Shown here one piece after another: positions 11,120 through 21,639 of a DNA stretch of 64,000 nucleotides. The stretch covers positions 1,116,001-1,180,000 of the forward strand of contig OX421966.1 of assembly GCA_949128115.1 (NCBI GenBank), given 5' to 3'. The stretch comes from Anaspis maculata. Its lineage: Eukaryota; Arthropoda; Insecta; Coleoptera; Scraptiidae. The notes under the pieces were generated by a model. The model did no database searches. It was not told the DNA's origin and saw nothing but the letters and a program-made list of their open reading frames with translations. The position numbers were made by a program, and so were the translations under genes. Position 1 is the stretch's first letter. Each line of letters opens with the position of its first letter.

Positions 11120-12091
11120 CTACCCACGGCGCTTTGCCATCGCCTCTCTCTCTTCTTCCCTCTCTTTGGCTTCCTTCTCGGCTTCGGCTTCAGCAGCTCT
11201 CCTGGCAGCTGCGGCTTCCTTCTCCCGTTTCTTCCCGGCCATCCTGTACTCTTCCGCCACCAAATCGCATTTGGCCTCGTCCACCACGTCGAAACCGTCC
11301 CTGGCAGGTCCCTCGCACACACCACACAGCCTTTTCCTATCAACTAATCTCACAGTATTATAACAAAGGTACGGGAAGGTGCAAGCCAGGGTGAATTTCG
11401 CGGAACACTCTTGGCACTGCATCGTTACGGGCTGGTCTTGTTTGCAGCTCAGGCAGAAGTTTTCCGTGTCCAAGCCGCAGACCTCGTGCTTGTCCTTGCA
11501 CTTGGCGCAGATCCAGTGCGGGTTGATCCTGAGGTCCAGCGATTTGGGCAGGCATTCGTCAGGGCTGCAGGCCAGTTCCAAGTGCAGACCGCAGTAAAAA
11601 CACCGCCTCCACAGCGGCATCTGGCTCTTGCATCCGGCGCACTGGGTCTGTTTGTGCTTGAGGACTTCTTTCTGGTGCTTGGAGGGGTCGGCGAGGTAGA
11701 GCCTGGCCGAGGTGAAGGAGCCCTCCCGGCACTTGGGCGGCGGTCTGTCGTCGAATTCCGTCATCTTCTCGGTGGCGCGGCAGTATTTGCAGGTAAAACG
11801 TGCGGCCAACCGGTCGACGGCATCGCCGTCGATGCACTTGGTGTCCGTGCAGAGAAAGTGGCGGGGCTGCTCGCAGACTTTGCATTTGAGGCAGTACGGC
11901 TGCAGGCGGTCGCACTGGAGGCAGAAGTGGCGGTGGCTGGTTAGGCAGACGGCGCATTTCACCGACTGGACGTTGGCGGCGAACGGAACCACTTTGGAGG
12001 GCAGATGGATCATTTTGCTGAGTGACATTTTTGGTTCTGGAACTTGAAAAGAATCATCAAAATTGGATTGATCAAGAACTGATCTCTTCAT
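11120..12091 (-). CDS. Cysteine-rich protein with three eight-cysteine zinc-binding-like modules
   Basis: A single uninterrupted 323-codon ORF, much richer in GC than its surroundings. Three tandem modules share the pattern C-x2-C-x9-C-x2-C-x7-C-x4/5-C-x12/14-C-x2-C: cysteines 57/60-70/73-81-86-101/104, 151/154-164/167-175-180-195/198 and 213/216-226/229-237-243-256/259. An extra CAVC pair lies at 46/49. The spacing resembles two-zinc cross-brace folds (PHD, FYVE, RING) but with cysteine throughout, so zinc binding is inferred. Residues 283-323 are rich in Ala, Glu, Lys and Arg and probably form a charged helix. There is no signal peptide or membrane segment. The start is the first ATG of the ORF; Met22 is an alternative. 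An AATAAA follows about 85 bases after the stop. I do not recognise the family. The absence of introns fits a retrocopy or a small native gene. Confidence 0.85.
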   Translation of the reverse strand: MKRSVLDQSNFDDSFQVPEPKMSLSKMIHLPSKVVPFAANVQSVKCAVCLTSHRHFCLQCDRLQPYCLKCKVCEQPRHFLCTDTKCIDGDAVDRLAARFTCKYCRATEKMTEFDDRPPPKCREGSFTSARLYLADPSKHQKEVLKHKQTQCAGCKSQMPLWRRCFYCGLHLELACSPDECLPKSLDLRINPHWICAKCKDKHEVCGLDTENFCLSCKQDQPVTMQCQECSAKFTLACTFPYLCYNTVRLVDRKRLCGVCEGPARDGFDVVDEAKCDLVAEEYRMAGKKREKEAAAARRAAEAEAEKEAKEREEEREAMAKRRG

Positions 12092-12232
12092 ACTACATTG
12101 CTATCCAGTAAATTGATTCAAATTTGACGACAGGATGGATCAAAAGCATCAAAATTGGTGGAAATCGGTGATTGTCTAGTGGAAACTTCAACGCGCGATC
12201 AAACGAACAACCCTGCTGTGGTTTGTGAAGTG
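12092..12232 (-). other. Upstream flank of the cysteine-rich gene
   Basis: This is the 5' flank on the minus strand. I could not identify a promoter element with confidence. Confidence 0.3.
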
Positions 12233-12457
12233 GCGTAATTTGGGCCTAGTTGGGTAAAATGGTGGAGGCGCTGGTTAGATTTCATGACGGATACGATGAA
12301 CAAAACTTGAAATATTCCTTATTTGTGGTGGATGCGTTGAAATGTATCAATACAATTAGCTCTCGGGTTAGTTTGAATTTTCACTGTCTCCTATGGAAAG
12401 TGCAGATATAAAGGGTGATGCAAGGGGTCAACTACCAGTGGAAATCACTGTACATTT
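12233..12457 (+). repeat. Partial copy of the 304-bp repeat found at 18.5-19.7 kb
   Basis: It shares 'AAATGGTGGAGGCGCT', 'GTGGATGCGTTGAAATGTATC' type sequence and 'TATAAAGGGTGATG' with the tandem units at 18528-19740, but lacks the middle of the unit. It is followed by the same short GGAAATACTT repeat. Confidence 0.7.
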
Positions 12458-12570
12458 TTTTGAAAATACTATGGAGATACTTGGAAATACTATGGAAATA
12501 CTTGGAAATACTTGGGAAAATTTGGAAATACTAAGGAAATACTTGGGAATACTTTGGAAATATTGGATGT
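12458..12570 (+). repeat. GGAAATACTT minisatellite, short
   Basis: About eight imperfect copies of a 10-12 bp unit, GGAAATACTT(GG) or variants with TATGG. The same minisatellite occurs at 18285-18480 next to the 304-bp repeat, so the two repeats travel together. Confidence 0.8.
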
Positions 12571-12848
12571 ACTTGGTCATAACTGCCGAAATTTGATTCC
12601 TAGTGAAGCCTGTGACAACTCTAGAACACTCTACGTCATTGTACTTATAAACTGCTGGACAAATTAGTAGACGGTTTGAGAAAACTTATCTGAATTCGAA
12701 GGCCAATAACTTTTGTTTGCGAACTTCAAGGCGACTTTCAATTATGTTTCTTGGGTTGGTCAGTTCAATTTCACTCTAAGATATAGGTAAATCCCATGGA
12801 AAGAAACATATCAAGAAACTCAAGATGAAGTTTCGACAGGGTTATATA

Positions 12849-13763
12849 CAGGTGTCCGGTATTATTTTATTCGTGGAAACTTTGACAATCGATGAGAGCA
12901 TACAAAAATGGATAGACTGTTCTCAAACGTTCCGTTCAAAATCAAATAATAACAGATAATAATAGCCCTTCAAGCTGAAATTGAAAAATCGTTTTTTTTT
13001 TTGCATTACCGTTTTAACGGATTTTGTCCCAATTTGGACCAAAGTTTACAGAAATATGTCTCCATTGAATGATGATAACGCATTTTATGTAACATTTCCC
13101 GAGGCACAGATAATAGGGGGCGACCTACCCTTTCCCCTCCATTCTAAATCCCCCAATTATTTTTGGGAATGGTTCCATTTTCTAGATTCTACTTTCAACT
13201 TGGAAAAGAGAGTTCCTTCCGCAAAATCAAATGAGAGGCTTCATTTTTGAGCTATTTGGATTTGAAACTTGGAGGAACATCTTAAAAATTCCACTTTGAA
13301 AGGCCTAAGAATTGCAATAAAAAAAAACTTATGATTTCTCACATCCAGAATCAAGATCCAAGTCTTCTAGGTTCTCACGAAGCCTTCAATCAAAATTTTG
13401 CGGGAGTAAAATTGGACGCAGAATTTAAAAATTGGAACGATTTCCAAAAATAATCAGGAAGGTGAAAAATAGGGGGAGAAGGGAAGGATAGGTACCCCTA
13501 TTACCTTCGCCCTTAAAAATGTTCGATAAAATACAAAATTATTGCTCAATGGAGACATAATTATTTTAGTAAACTTTGATCCAAATTTGGACAAAATCAG
13601 TTAAACGGTTCGAAAGTTGTGCAAAAAAATAATTCTCATGTTAAACTTTGAAGGCCTATACTTCCGTGATTGTTCGTTTTTGAACGGAATGTTCTGGGAA
13701 AAGTCCTTTTTTTATTCTCTATCGATTACCAAGGTTTCCGCCATTCAACACCGGACAAGGGTG
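12849..13763. mobile_element. Fold-back element, copy 3, diverged
   Basis: The left end (CAGGTGTCCGG) pairs roughly with CCGGACA near 13753. The arms share the core seen in copies 1 and 2: 'TTTTAACGGATTTTGTCC', the 'GATAATAGGGGGCGACC' block and 'CAATTATTTTTGG'. Arms are more diverged than in copies 1 and 2. There is no credible ORF. Confidence 0.7.
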
Positions 13764-13914
13764 TGTCCCGGAATTGGGCTTACAAAGTTCACAGGGAGGT
13801 AGAGAATTTAAAAGTAAAGAGATTTCTTTGAATTACTACACCATCGCAAACGTGTAGTAACGTATATACAGGCCTTCAAAGCTGTTTTTGGGAATTGTTC
13901 TTTGCATATCTCTG

Positions 13915-14700
13915 AACCGTTCCACAGTGGTCCAGAATTCAGAAAATCTGGCCAAAAATCTGAAACTTATGCAACTTATTCAAAACAGAATGGCAAATAC
14001 AGAAAAAATCATTAAAAGAATCTTATTGGAAAATGGGGTTAATTTTGGGGGGGTTAAATTCGAAATAAATTGGAAAGATTCCAAAACTTATGAAACTGGT
14101 CCATAATTAAGTCGTGATTGCATAAAAAAAAAAAAATCTTATTGCCAAATGGGGTTGAATTTGAGGGGGCTTGAGTGGAAATAAATTCAAAAAAATCTGA
14201 AACTTATGCAACTGATCCACAATAAGGTCGTGATTGCAGGGAGAATAATTGAAAAAAATCTCATTGCAAAATGGGGTTGATTTTGAGGGAGTTTAAATCG
14301 GAATAAATGAGAAAATTGTGATACTTATGGAACTGGTCCGTGATCACAGAAAAAATAATCGTGATTGGCACATATCACCAAGGTGAAGGAAAAAGTGTTG
14401 AATTGTTGTTGAAATTGAAGAACACCAAGAAAAAGGAGAAACTACTCTCAATGCAATAATAGGCAAGCTGCGGCATTATAGTATTCTTATACAAAACTGG
14501 GTTGATTTAAGGAAGATTAAATCGAAATAAATTGAGAGAATTCTGAATCTTGTGAACCTAGTCCATAGTCAGGTCGCGATCCCAGGAAAAATCAACTAAA
14601 GAATCTCACTGCAAAAACTGTGTTGATTTTGAGGGGGTTGAAATCGAATTAAATTAGAAAATTTTGATATCTATGGACCTGGTCCATAATAAGGAAAAAT
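13915..14700 (+). repeat. Tandem repeat of about 120 bp, five diverged units
   Basis: The landmark AAATGGGGTTGATTTTGAGG (with variants) recurs near 14031, 14147, 14270, 14490 and 14615. The phrase 'CTTATG(A/C)AACTGGTCC' and 'AAGTCGTGATTGCA' recur in step. One interval is nearly doubled. No coding function is apparent. Confidence 0.75.
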
Positions 14701-14798
14701 AATAATAATAATAATATTCCACTCCTTATCAACTCAGTTTTTATTATAGGAGGGTACCCTTTTTATATAGTGTTTCTCTTTGCATTTGGTCATATGTA

Positions 14799-15548
14799 CA
14801 AGGTGTTCACGATCAAATTCACCTCCCTCCAGTAGATTCCCTTTTGAGATATTTGGAAGAACCTAAAACTTTTTCCCAACGATTTTTCCCAGGGACCTTG
14901 AATCGATCCTCTAAAAGCTTCTAATCGGCACCGTATACAGGGTGCGATATGTAACTTTTTTTATTTTAAATGCAACACCCTATATTTCATTCCGTTATTT
15001 GGTGGAGCTTTTTTTTCTGATTACAAATATATCTGACACTCATGACTTATTTTGACAAGTAAGTTGTCGGGAAAAATAATAAAATAGGTAGTCAAATAAT
15101 TTTGTTTCGCGTCAAGATCGCTTTGGTTTCTACAGTTCACTTAAAAAAAAATTATTCTCGCAGCATTTTGTCTGCAGAACTCAACTCAGCATGGATAAAT
15201 GGTTAATTCGTTCCTAATACAGGGTGTCGCGTGATTTTTAATTTTCAATTCATTCGACTACCTATTTTATTATTTTGTTGACAGCTTCCTTGTCACAATA
15301 AATCATAAATGTTATACATCTTTGTAATAAGAAAGAAAGGCTTCATCAAATGACGTTATAAAATTTAGGGTATTGCATTTGAAATAAAAAAGTACATGTC
15401 ACACCCTGTGAACGGTACCAACTAAAAACTTTTGGACAATTGATCCAATATCCCTGGGAGAAATCGTTGAGAAAAAGTTTTTAGTTTTTTGAAATATCTC
15501 AAAGGGGAATCTCCTAGAGGGGAGGGGTGAATTTTATCGTGAACCCTG
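14799..15548. mobile_element. Composite fold-back element with two nested terminus sets
   Basis: The outer ends read CAAGGTGTTCACGATC on the left and its complement (GATCGTGAA-type, TATCGTGAACCCTG) on the right, with TA on both sides (14797-14798 and 15549-15550). Inside the arms lies a second terminus, CAGGGTGCGATATG, at 14938, answered by CACACCCTG ending at 15408. A partial second copy of the same composite is split between 47496-47877 and 52017-52183, so shell and core move, or are duplicated, together. Confidence 0.8.
14938..15408. repeat. Inner unit of the composite fold-back
   Basis: This 471-bp palindrome has CAGGGTG-like ends at mirrored positions in the arms of the outer element. 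TA precedes it (14936-14937); the right side reads TG here but TA in the related copy at about 52035. Confidence 0.6.
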
Positions 15549-15655
15549 TATACAATAATGGTTAGTCATCAGTGATCAACAAATTCTCATTTTCAAATAC
15601 GTAACATAATACAATATTCACACAGTCATTAACACTTGGCTCAGGAGAAAAGTTC

Positions 15656-15740
15656 TTCGGGAACGGCCGGGTTTCGAACCGGGTACCTCTTGGTTGGTGG
15701 TCTGCGTCGTAGCTCCTGAGCCACCGGCCACCCAAAATAA
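15656..15740 (-). repeat. tRNA-derived, SINE-like sequence
   Basis: On the minus strand there is an A-box-like TGGCTCAGGAG (15713-15723) and a B-box-like GGTTCGAAAC (15671-15680) at tRNA-like spacing. The D arm has GCTC-AG-GAGC with a shortened loop, the T stem has a mismatch and the acceptor stem pairs poorly. This fits a tRNA-derived SINE or tRNA pseudogene better than a working tRNA. Confidence 0.5.
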
Positions 15741-16175
15741 TCATAATTACTATAATAAACGGAGAAGCATATAGGTATACGATTAACAGCACTGACTCGT
15801 ATACCTACTCATGCCGTTTGCGATAATATTCGAAAGGGTAGAACGGCAGTTTTCCAACTCATGATAGCACCCTCGACAAGATCATTCCTGATATCACCGG
15901 TTATCCCTTTTCCGCAGCTCCGATAGACATGGACAATAAAAACTAGGGAAAAGTGACAAATGTATCTGTCATCACAGTAGATTTATGATGAACTAAATTC
16001 TATGGAAGGTCAGGGAGTCCAAAAAATGGTCAAATAAGTAACGCTAGAGTCTGTATACATGATGTGATAAGCGACTGTCTAGTTGTTTTGCAAAATTCGG
16101 CCCCATAAAGGACTGAAGGAGGCACAGTCCTTCAAAATTTCAATTTAATCTTGGTTTTTCCACTGATAAATTAAT

Positions 16176-16304
16176 GGGTAGTATTAATAAAATATGAGCA
16201 TAAGCATTTGCTTGAATTTCATAGGCGTTGCTAGGGAAAGTCTGCTTAGCAACTCCTGAAAAATCTAAGCAAATGCTTATGCTTATTTTGTATTATTACT
16301 ACCC
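16176..16304. mobile_element. 129-bp hairpin MITE
   Basis: GGGTAGTATTAATAAAATA at the left end pairs with TATTTTGTATTATTACTACCC at the right. Pairing continues through GAGCATAAGCATTTGCTT and AAGCAAATGCTTATGCTT. The unpaired loop is under 50 bp. Flanks suggest an AAT-type duplication, not certain. Confidence 0.7.
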
Positions 16305-17059
16305 AATAACGCGTTGCCAAATTTGGCTCTAGGTTGACAGAACAATGTTCTTAGTGAATGCCTAAGTAAATTAGATAAATTTAAACAGATTGAAACAATT
16401 AATTCAAAACTTGAAGGACTGAAAGGTCACAAAAATAGGTAGATTTCCGAAAATCCAGAGATAGGTAGTGTTGAAAAATATGCCGTCATCATGTTTATTT
16501 CTCAAAACATAACGTTTTCTGGCCCGATAAGTACCTAACAATTTTTTTTCTTTCACTCTCGAATGCACGGATGCACGGCACGCACCACATCGGAAAAAAA
16601 GATTATTGCCAATGGAGAACTTTCAAGAAAAAACTGTTCATACTATTCGATTCATGGAATGTTGTAGTATCCCTAAGAGTACAAATCTGAGTGGCGTTTT
16701 GTGGGAACTTTTCTATATTTCTTAACAAACTTTTCAAAAGCTTGCAAAATCAACAATAAAAATAAAAAATTAATCAATGTTTTAGAATTGGTTTTTGGAC
16801 TGACCATATATGTCAAACTGAAGTACTTCCTTTGAAGATCATTTTGTGGAAGTTGCAAAGCCGCAGTGCAATTACTAAGCTGGCACTCATTCTTTGAAGT
16901 TTGCGAGAAAAATAGAATAACTTTTCGACTCCGAAAAAATTAGTTACTTTGAGGGGTCAGAACAAGTGAGTTCCTGGAGCAAAGTAGCTTATATTCCAGG
17001 AAAGATTACCAACACTATTTCTTCACGTGCTCACAAAATCGGAGAGTCATGCAAAATAC
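16305..17059. other. No supported feature
   Basis: AT-rich, single-copy as far as I can see. The minus ORF at 16673-16858 has no motif. Confidence 0.4.
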
Positions 17060-17997
17060 TTGTAAAATTTGATTTTTGGCCGCATTTATTGAATTTTGGA
17101 CCACTGTGCGTTCAACCGATTCTATTCAAATTCAAATCTAGGTCTAATCTAGTGGAATATGTTACTATTCACAATAATAACGCATTTCATCAAACACTTT
17201 CAGGGGCGAAGGTAAATAGAGGATATCCTCCCCCTTTCTGCCTTATTTCTCAACACTATAATTATTTTTGAGAATGATTCCTAAAAATTTTGATTTCTAC
17301 GTTCAATTTAGAGAGAAAACTTACTTCTGCAAAATTTTGATTAGAGGCTTTGTTTTTGAGATATTTGGGTTTGAAATTTTGGAGAACATCTCGAAATCGC
17401 CACTTCCAGAGGCCTGAAAACTAAAATCCAATAAAACTCGTGATTCCTTAACTGAAATAAGTTCTTTAGGTGTTTTAAGTCGATAAGCCACCTCTCCTTT
17501 TTGGGTAAGAGACGAGGTGTTTTCAGGAAAAAACACTATGTGAGCTCTGGAGAATGGCGATTTCCAGTTTCATAGTTTCAAGCCCAAATATCTCGAGAAT
17601 GGAGTCTATTCATATAGTCAAAATTTTGTTATTATTTCGTTATTATTGTTCAATACAATAAACTTCGGTCTGAATTTGATTAAAATCGGTGGATTGTTTC
17701 AAAAGTAAAGCAAAAGAACTGTTTTTGAAAAATCCTTTGAAGGCCTGTGTCTCCGTTATTATACGTTTGCGAGGGTATATGTATCCAGAAAAGTCCCCTT
17801 ATCTTTCAATTTTCTATCTCAAGTCAAAAAAAGTTCCAAAAGTTATTTAAAAAAAACTATTTTTTCAAAACATTTTTGAAGGCCTGTATCTCCGTTATCA
17901 TACGTTTGCGAGAGTATGTTCATCGCGGAAAGTCCCCTTATTTTTCAATCCTCCATCCCCCTGTGGTTTTGGTTACTCCTATTCCGGGACAGCCTGT
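17060..17997. mobile_element. Fold-back element, copy 4, diverged
   Basis: It shares the core of copies 1-3: 'TTCAACCGATTCTATTC', 'CAGGGGCGAAGGTAAATAG', 'GCAAAATTTTGATTAGAGG' and 'GAACATCTCGAAATCGCC'. The right arm is partly rearranged: a block of about 125 bp (GAAGGCCTGT...CCGTTAT, ending near 'AAGTCCCCTTAT') is directly duplicated at 17740-17820 and 17877-17950. The left terminus is unclear; the right end is near GACAGCCTG. Confidence 0.65.
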
Positions 17998-18284
17998 AGA
18001 AATCAGTGCCCTCAACGGTTCAGGAATTTCTTGGTTCGGAAATCAAACAATGGAGATATGAATTTTTATGTTGGGTGATGTAGATTTGGCCCATCGGGAC
18101 ACGGGCTGATGCTAGTTGTGATTTTTAAAAATTAAAATTGACCATGGTTGTTTCCACAACCACCTTGCAAATTGTGATAGGTACAAACACACAATTTGGT
18201 ACACGTAGGTACCCTTCAAACTAGCTACCTATGTGTACCAAATTTCAAACATTGCCCTGAGAAGTAGGCAATCTGCGAACATAA

Positions 18285-18480
18285 ATACTTGGGAATACTA
18301 TGGAATTACCTGGAAATACTTGAAAATACTAGGGAATACTTGAAAATATCATGTTAATGCCTAGAAATACTTGAAAATACCATGTAAATACTTGGAAATA
18401 CTTGTAAATATTTGGAAATATTTGGAAATATATTGAAAAAACCTGGAAATACAGCCAAAATACTCTCAAGTATTTCCAAA
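18285..18480 (+). repeat. GGAAATACTT minisatellite
   Basis: Around fifteen imperfect copies of GGAAATACTT with variants (GGGAATACTT, GGAAATATTT). It borders the 304-bp tandem array, as the shorter copy does at 12458-12570. Confidence 0.8.
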
Positions 18481-18527
18481 ATAGAAATCACTGTGTAAAT
18501 TCTCAGCAGGTGGTTGACCCCTCGGGG

Positions 18528-19740
18528 TGATGAAATGATGTAAATCAGGCCAAATTGAGTGAAATGGTGGAGGCGATTGGCTAGATTCAATGGTAGGAAC
18601 GAGAAATAGGACTAGTAATGTTCTCAGTTCAGTTTAGTCGAAGTTTTCGCGAATTTACAAGCAAGATTTTGAAAGAATGCTTGAGTACACCTAGGAAACT
18701 GAAGACGCAATTGAAATGGTGGAGACGCTTCGGTAACTTCATGGTGGATGCGCTAAAATGTATCAATGGAATGAGCTCTTGTCTCAATTTGAATTTTCAC
18801 TGCTTCCTATGAAAAGGGTAGGTATAAAGGGTGATGAAGTGACGTGAATTGGGCCAAATTGAGTGAAATGGTGGAGGCGCTTGGCTAGATTCAATGGTAA
18901 AAACGATGAGTGAGACTAGTGATGCGCTTAGTTCAGTTTAATCGAAACTATCGCAAATTTACTAGCCAGATTTTGGAAGAATGCTTTAGTACACCTTGGA
19001 AACTGAAGACGCAATTGAAATGGTGGAGGCGCATCGGTAACTTCATGGTGGATGCGCTAAATTGTATCAATGAAATCAGCTCTTGGCTAAGTTGGAATTT
19101 TCACTGCTTCCTATGAGAAGTGTAGGTATAAAGGGTGATGTAGTGACGTAAATTGGGCCAAATTGAGTGAAATGGTGGAGGCGCTTGGCTAGATTCAATG
19201 GTAAAAACGATGAGTGAGACTAGTGATGTGCTTGGTTCAGTTTAGTCGGAACTATCGCATTTACAAGCCAGATTTTGGAAGAAGGCTTGAAGATATTCCG
19301 GATACCATTAACGCGATTGAAATGGTGGAGGCGCCTCGGTAATTTTATGGTGGATGCGCTGAAATATATCAATGAAATTAGCTCTTGGCTTAGTTTGAGT
19401 TTTCACCGTTCCCTACAAAAAGTGTAGGTATGAAGGATGATGAAGTGACGTAAAATGGGCCAAATTGATTGAAATGGTGGAGGCGCTTGGCTAGATTTAA
19501 TGATAGGAACGATGGGTAAGACTAGAAACGTTCTTAGTTCAGTTTAATCGAAGCTTTCGCAAATTTACAAGCCAATTTTTTTGAAAACTGCTCAAGGATG
19601 GCTTGAAGTCTATCAAGGCTATCGGAATGGTGAAAGCGCTGCGCTATTTTTATGGTGGATGCGCCAGAACGTATAAGTAAATCTAGCCTTCGGCTTAGTC
19701 TAAAGTCACGGTCTCCTATCAAGCGATGGGAGCTTTGAAA
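18528..19740 (+). repeat. 304-bp tandem array, four units
   Basis: Units begin at TGATGAA near 18528, 18832, 19136 and 19438, a spacing of 302-304 bp. Each holds 'GGCCAAATTGAGTGAAATGG', 'GTGGAGGCGCTTGGCTAGA' and 'TGGTGGATGCGCTAAA'. The last unit is more diverged. ORFs at 18618-18812 and 18910-19116 are the same repeat frame and are unlikely to be genes. Confidence 0.85.
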
Positions 19741-21254
19741 CAGAATCACTGAAAAAATGTGAAAATGGAAAGCTTCGAAACCTCCACAGCCATCTCGCGG
19801 CTGAAGCTCAAACTTCTTCGAAACTCTCTGAAGAAATTCTATTGATTCACACTGAAAGCTCGACCGTGCCTGGTCGCCACCTAGCGTGAGTTCCCAGCAG
19901 CTGCATCCAGCTTTCCTCGCAGCTCGCAGCTTTCGTTTAATCCAACACTTCTGTACTCTACTGACCCCTTCCACTGAAAGCTCCCACTAACCCAGTTTCC
20001 TCGCCTCTCAATTAATTAATTTCTGTCCCACAAATCAATTATCCAATCACATTTGATTCACTATCCTAATCACTTATAAGCAACAATCCTGAAAGAGTTG
20101 ACATTAAATGCTGGAGCGCCAGATTTGTGGCTTACGAGCTTGCGAAAGTTATGACGACAACATCCCAATGTTTACACGATAATAATGTACACGCTGAAAG
20201 CTCTCGTTCGCAAGCTGAAAGCTCCACGCGGCGACCAAACAAAACAATGTCTGCGTTATTTACACAACATTAACTATCCATTTAGAGACACTAGAATGAA
20301 AAGCTTCATACTGAAAAACGTAGAAAAAGAAGCCGAAAGCCAACGTTCCTCGTTATTATTGCTCCCTTTGCTATTGCTATCCGTCTTTCATCCGGACGTG
20401 TTGGAGAAGGATTTAATAAATCAAAAGCCCTCGCGGGTCTCTTGAGGGTGAGCGCACACACGCAAAAAGTGACGTCATTTATATCAGTTAATGAAGGATT
20501 TAGCTTTTGGGCCGGTGCCCTGAAGGGTTCGTTTATCTCAAATCAAAATCAAAGCGCCGAATAGTAAAAGCGAGATTTGCTGGGATCATTACTGTGAAAA
20601 AATCGTTTTAATTCGGTTGTTTTCGGTGTTGTTTATATAAGAAGAGGAATATCGTAAAGTTCGGGGAGCATGACGAAATGGTGGATGCGCCCGGTTATTA
20701 ATGGCAAGAGACAGAGGCCGAGAGAGGCACATGAGACAAGCAAGAAGATTTGTATTTATGTTGTTTCAGGCTTTATATATAACGAAAAGGGGAAGCTTTA
20801 TCTCCTCTGCGAGCTTTAATGCTGCGAAATCTTGCGACATCATAAAGATCACTTGATTTAGCTTCTCGGTGTTAAAGCAAACGCCACCAAAGTTTATCTA
20901 AATGTCTCGTTGTACTACCCGAATCTTATTTTTCCCATCAGCCACAAGAATATGACACGAAATTGTAAACGGGCAGGTAAAATAAGCAGAACAGCCGCCG
21001 GTTAACAGTTCATACCGCCAACAACAGGTTGTTTTGTTTAGATGTTCGTCAACCCTCTGGGATGCACACGGCCTCAAATGGTCACTTTCCGAATTATTTG
21101 TGTATAATACTGGTTATTGATTTGCGTTTCATGTGCCGGATAATTTGTATAATCAAACTTGTGTTGATGCCGTTGATGAATTGGATTGGTGTCCGACATG
21201 GGTGAGTGAAAAATAAACAAGAGCAAATAATGGAAAATGGAATAAAATCGATAC
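19741..21254. other. Single-copy sequence, possible intron or intergenic
   Basis: GC content is a little higher than in the repeats and no repeat is seen. It contains fragments such as GTGGATGCGCC that resemble the 304-bp unit (near 19650 and 20685). The ORFs at 19534-19974 (minus) and 20185-20445 (plus) have no domain and are not supported. Confidence 0.4.
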
Positions 21255-21458
21255 TCACTTTTGGGATGGATTGATGCGTGGGTTCGATGTTGGAGCACCA
21301 CCGGTACCACCACCGTTACTTGCTGCACTGACCCTTCGTGGACCCTCCGAGACGGCCCATCGGCCGTATTGTGCTTTTGTGCGAAATGTGCCGTTTTTAC
21401 CTGGAACGGCCGAGGCGGCTTTTTTGAATTTTTCCATTTTTTTCAAACGCTTTTCAGA
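21255..21458 (-). CDS. Candidate exon of an unidentified gene
   Basis: On the minus strand a pyrimidine-rich tract ending in CAG (21459-21461) precedes an open GC-rich stretch starting SEKRLKKMEKFKKAAS. It continues through a basic, Ser/Gly-rich segment (GRWAVSEGPRRVS, then SNGGGTGGAP) and ends at either an in-frame TGA (21255-21257) or a good donor, AAA|GTGAGT, overlapping it (intron from 21258 down). It therefore reads as an internal exon of about 200 bp, or a last exon ending at the TGA. The start is rich in Lys/Glu and the rest is low-complexity, disordered-like. I do not recognise a family, and no neighbouring exon was found. Composition and both splice-like signals are the support. Confidence 0.5.
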   Translation of the reverse strand, partial: SEKRLKKMEKFKKAASAVPGKNGTFRTKAQYGRWAVSEGPRRVSAASNGGGTGGAPTSNPRINPSQK

Positions 21459-21639
21459 CTGAAAAATAAACGTGGTCGCCTTAGGTGTTTGATGCTTCTA
21501 TGGATAAATAGCTTGTACGTATCTCGGGCGTAAGCAGAGATGGTAGTTCATGCGTGAATTGATCTATTAGCGCTTATATCTTAATGAATAACGCAAAAGG
21601 AACATAGTACCTGAATAAATAAATACAAATACTTAATTG

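Noticed and set aside
11411..11944. 177-residue plus-strand ORF, and other long ORFs, opposite the cysteine-rich gene
   Set aside because: They are antisense shadows of a GC-rich gene with clear cysteine periodicity on the minus strand; they have no motif.
19534..19974. 146-residue minus-strand ORF
   Set aside because: Its 3' part reads through the 304-bp repeat and its 5' part has no motif.
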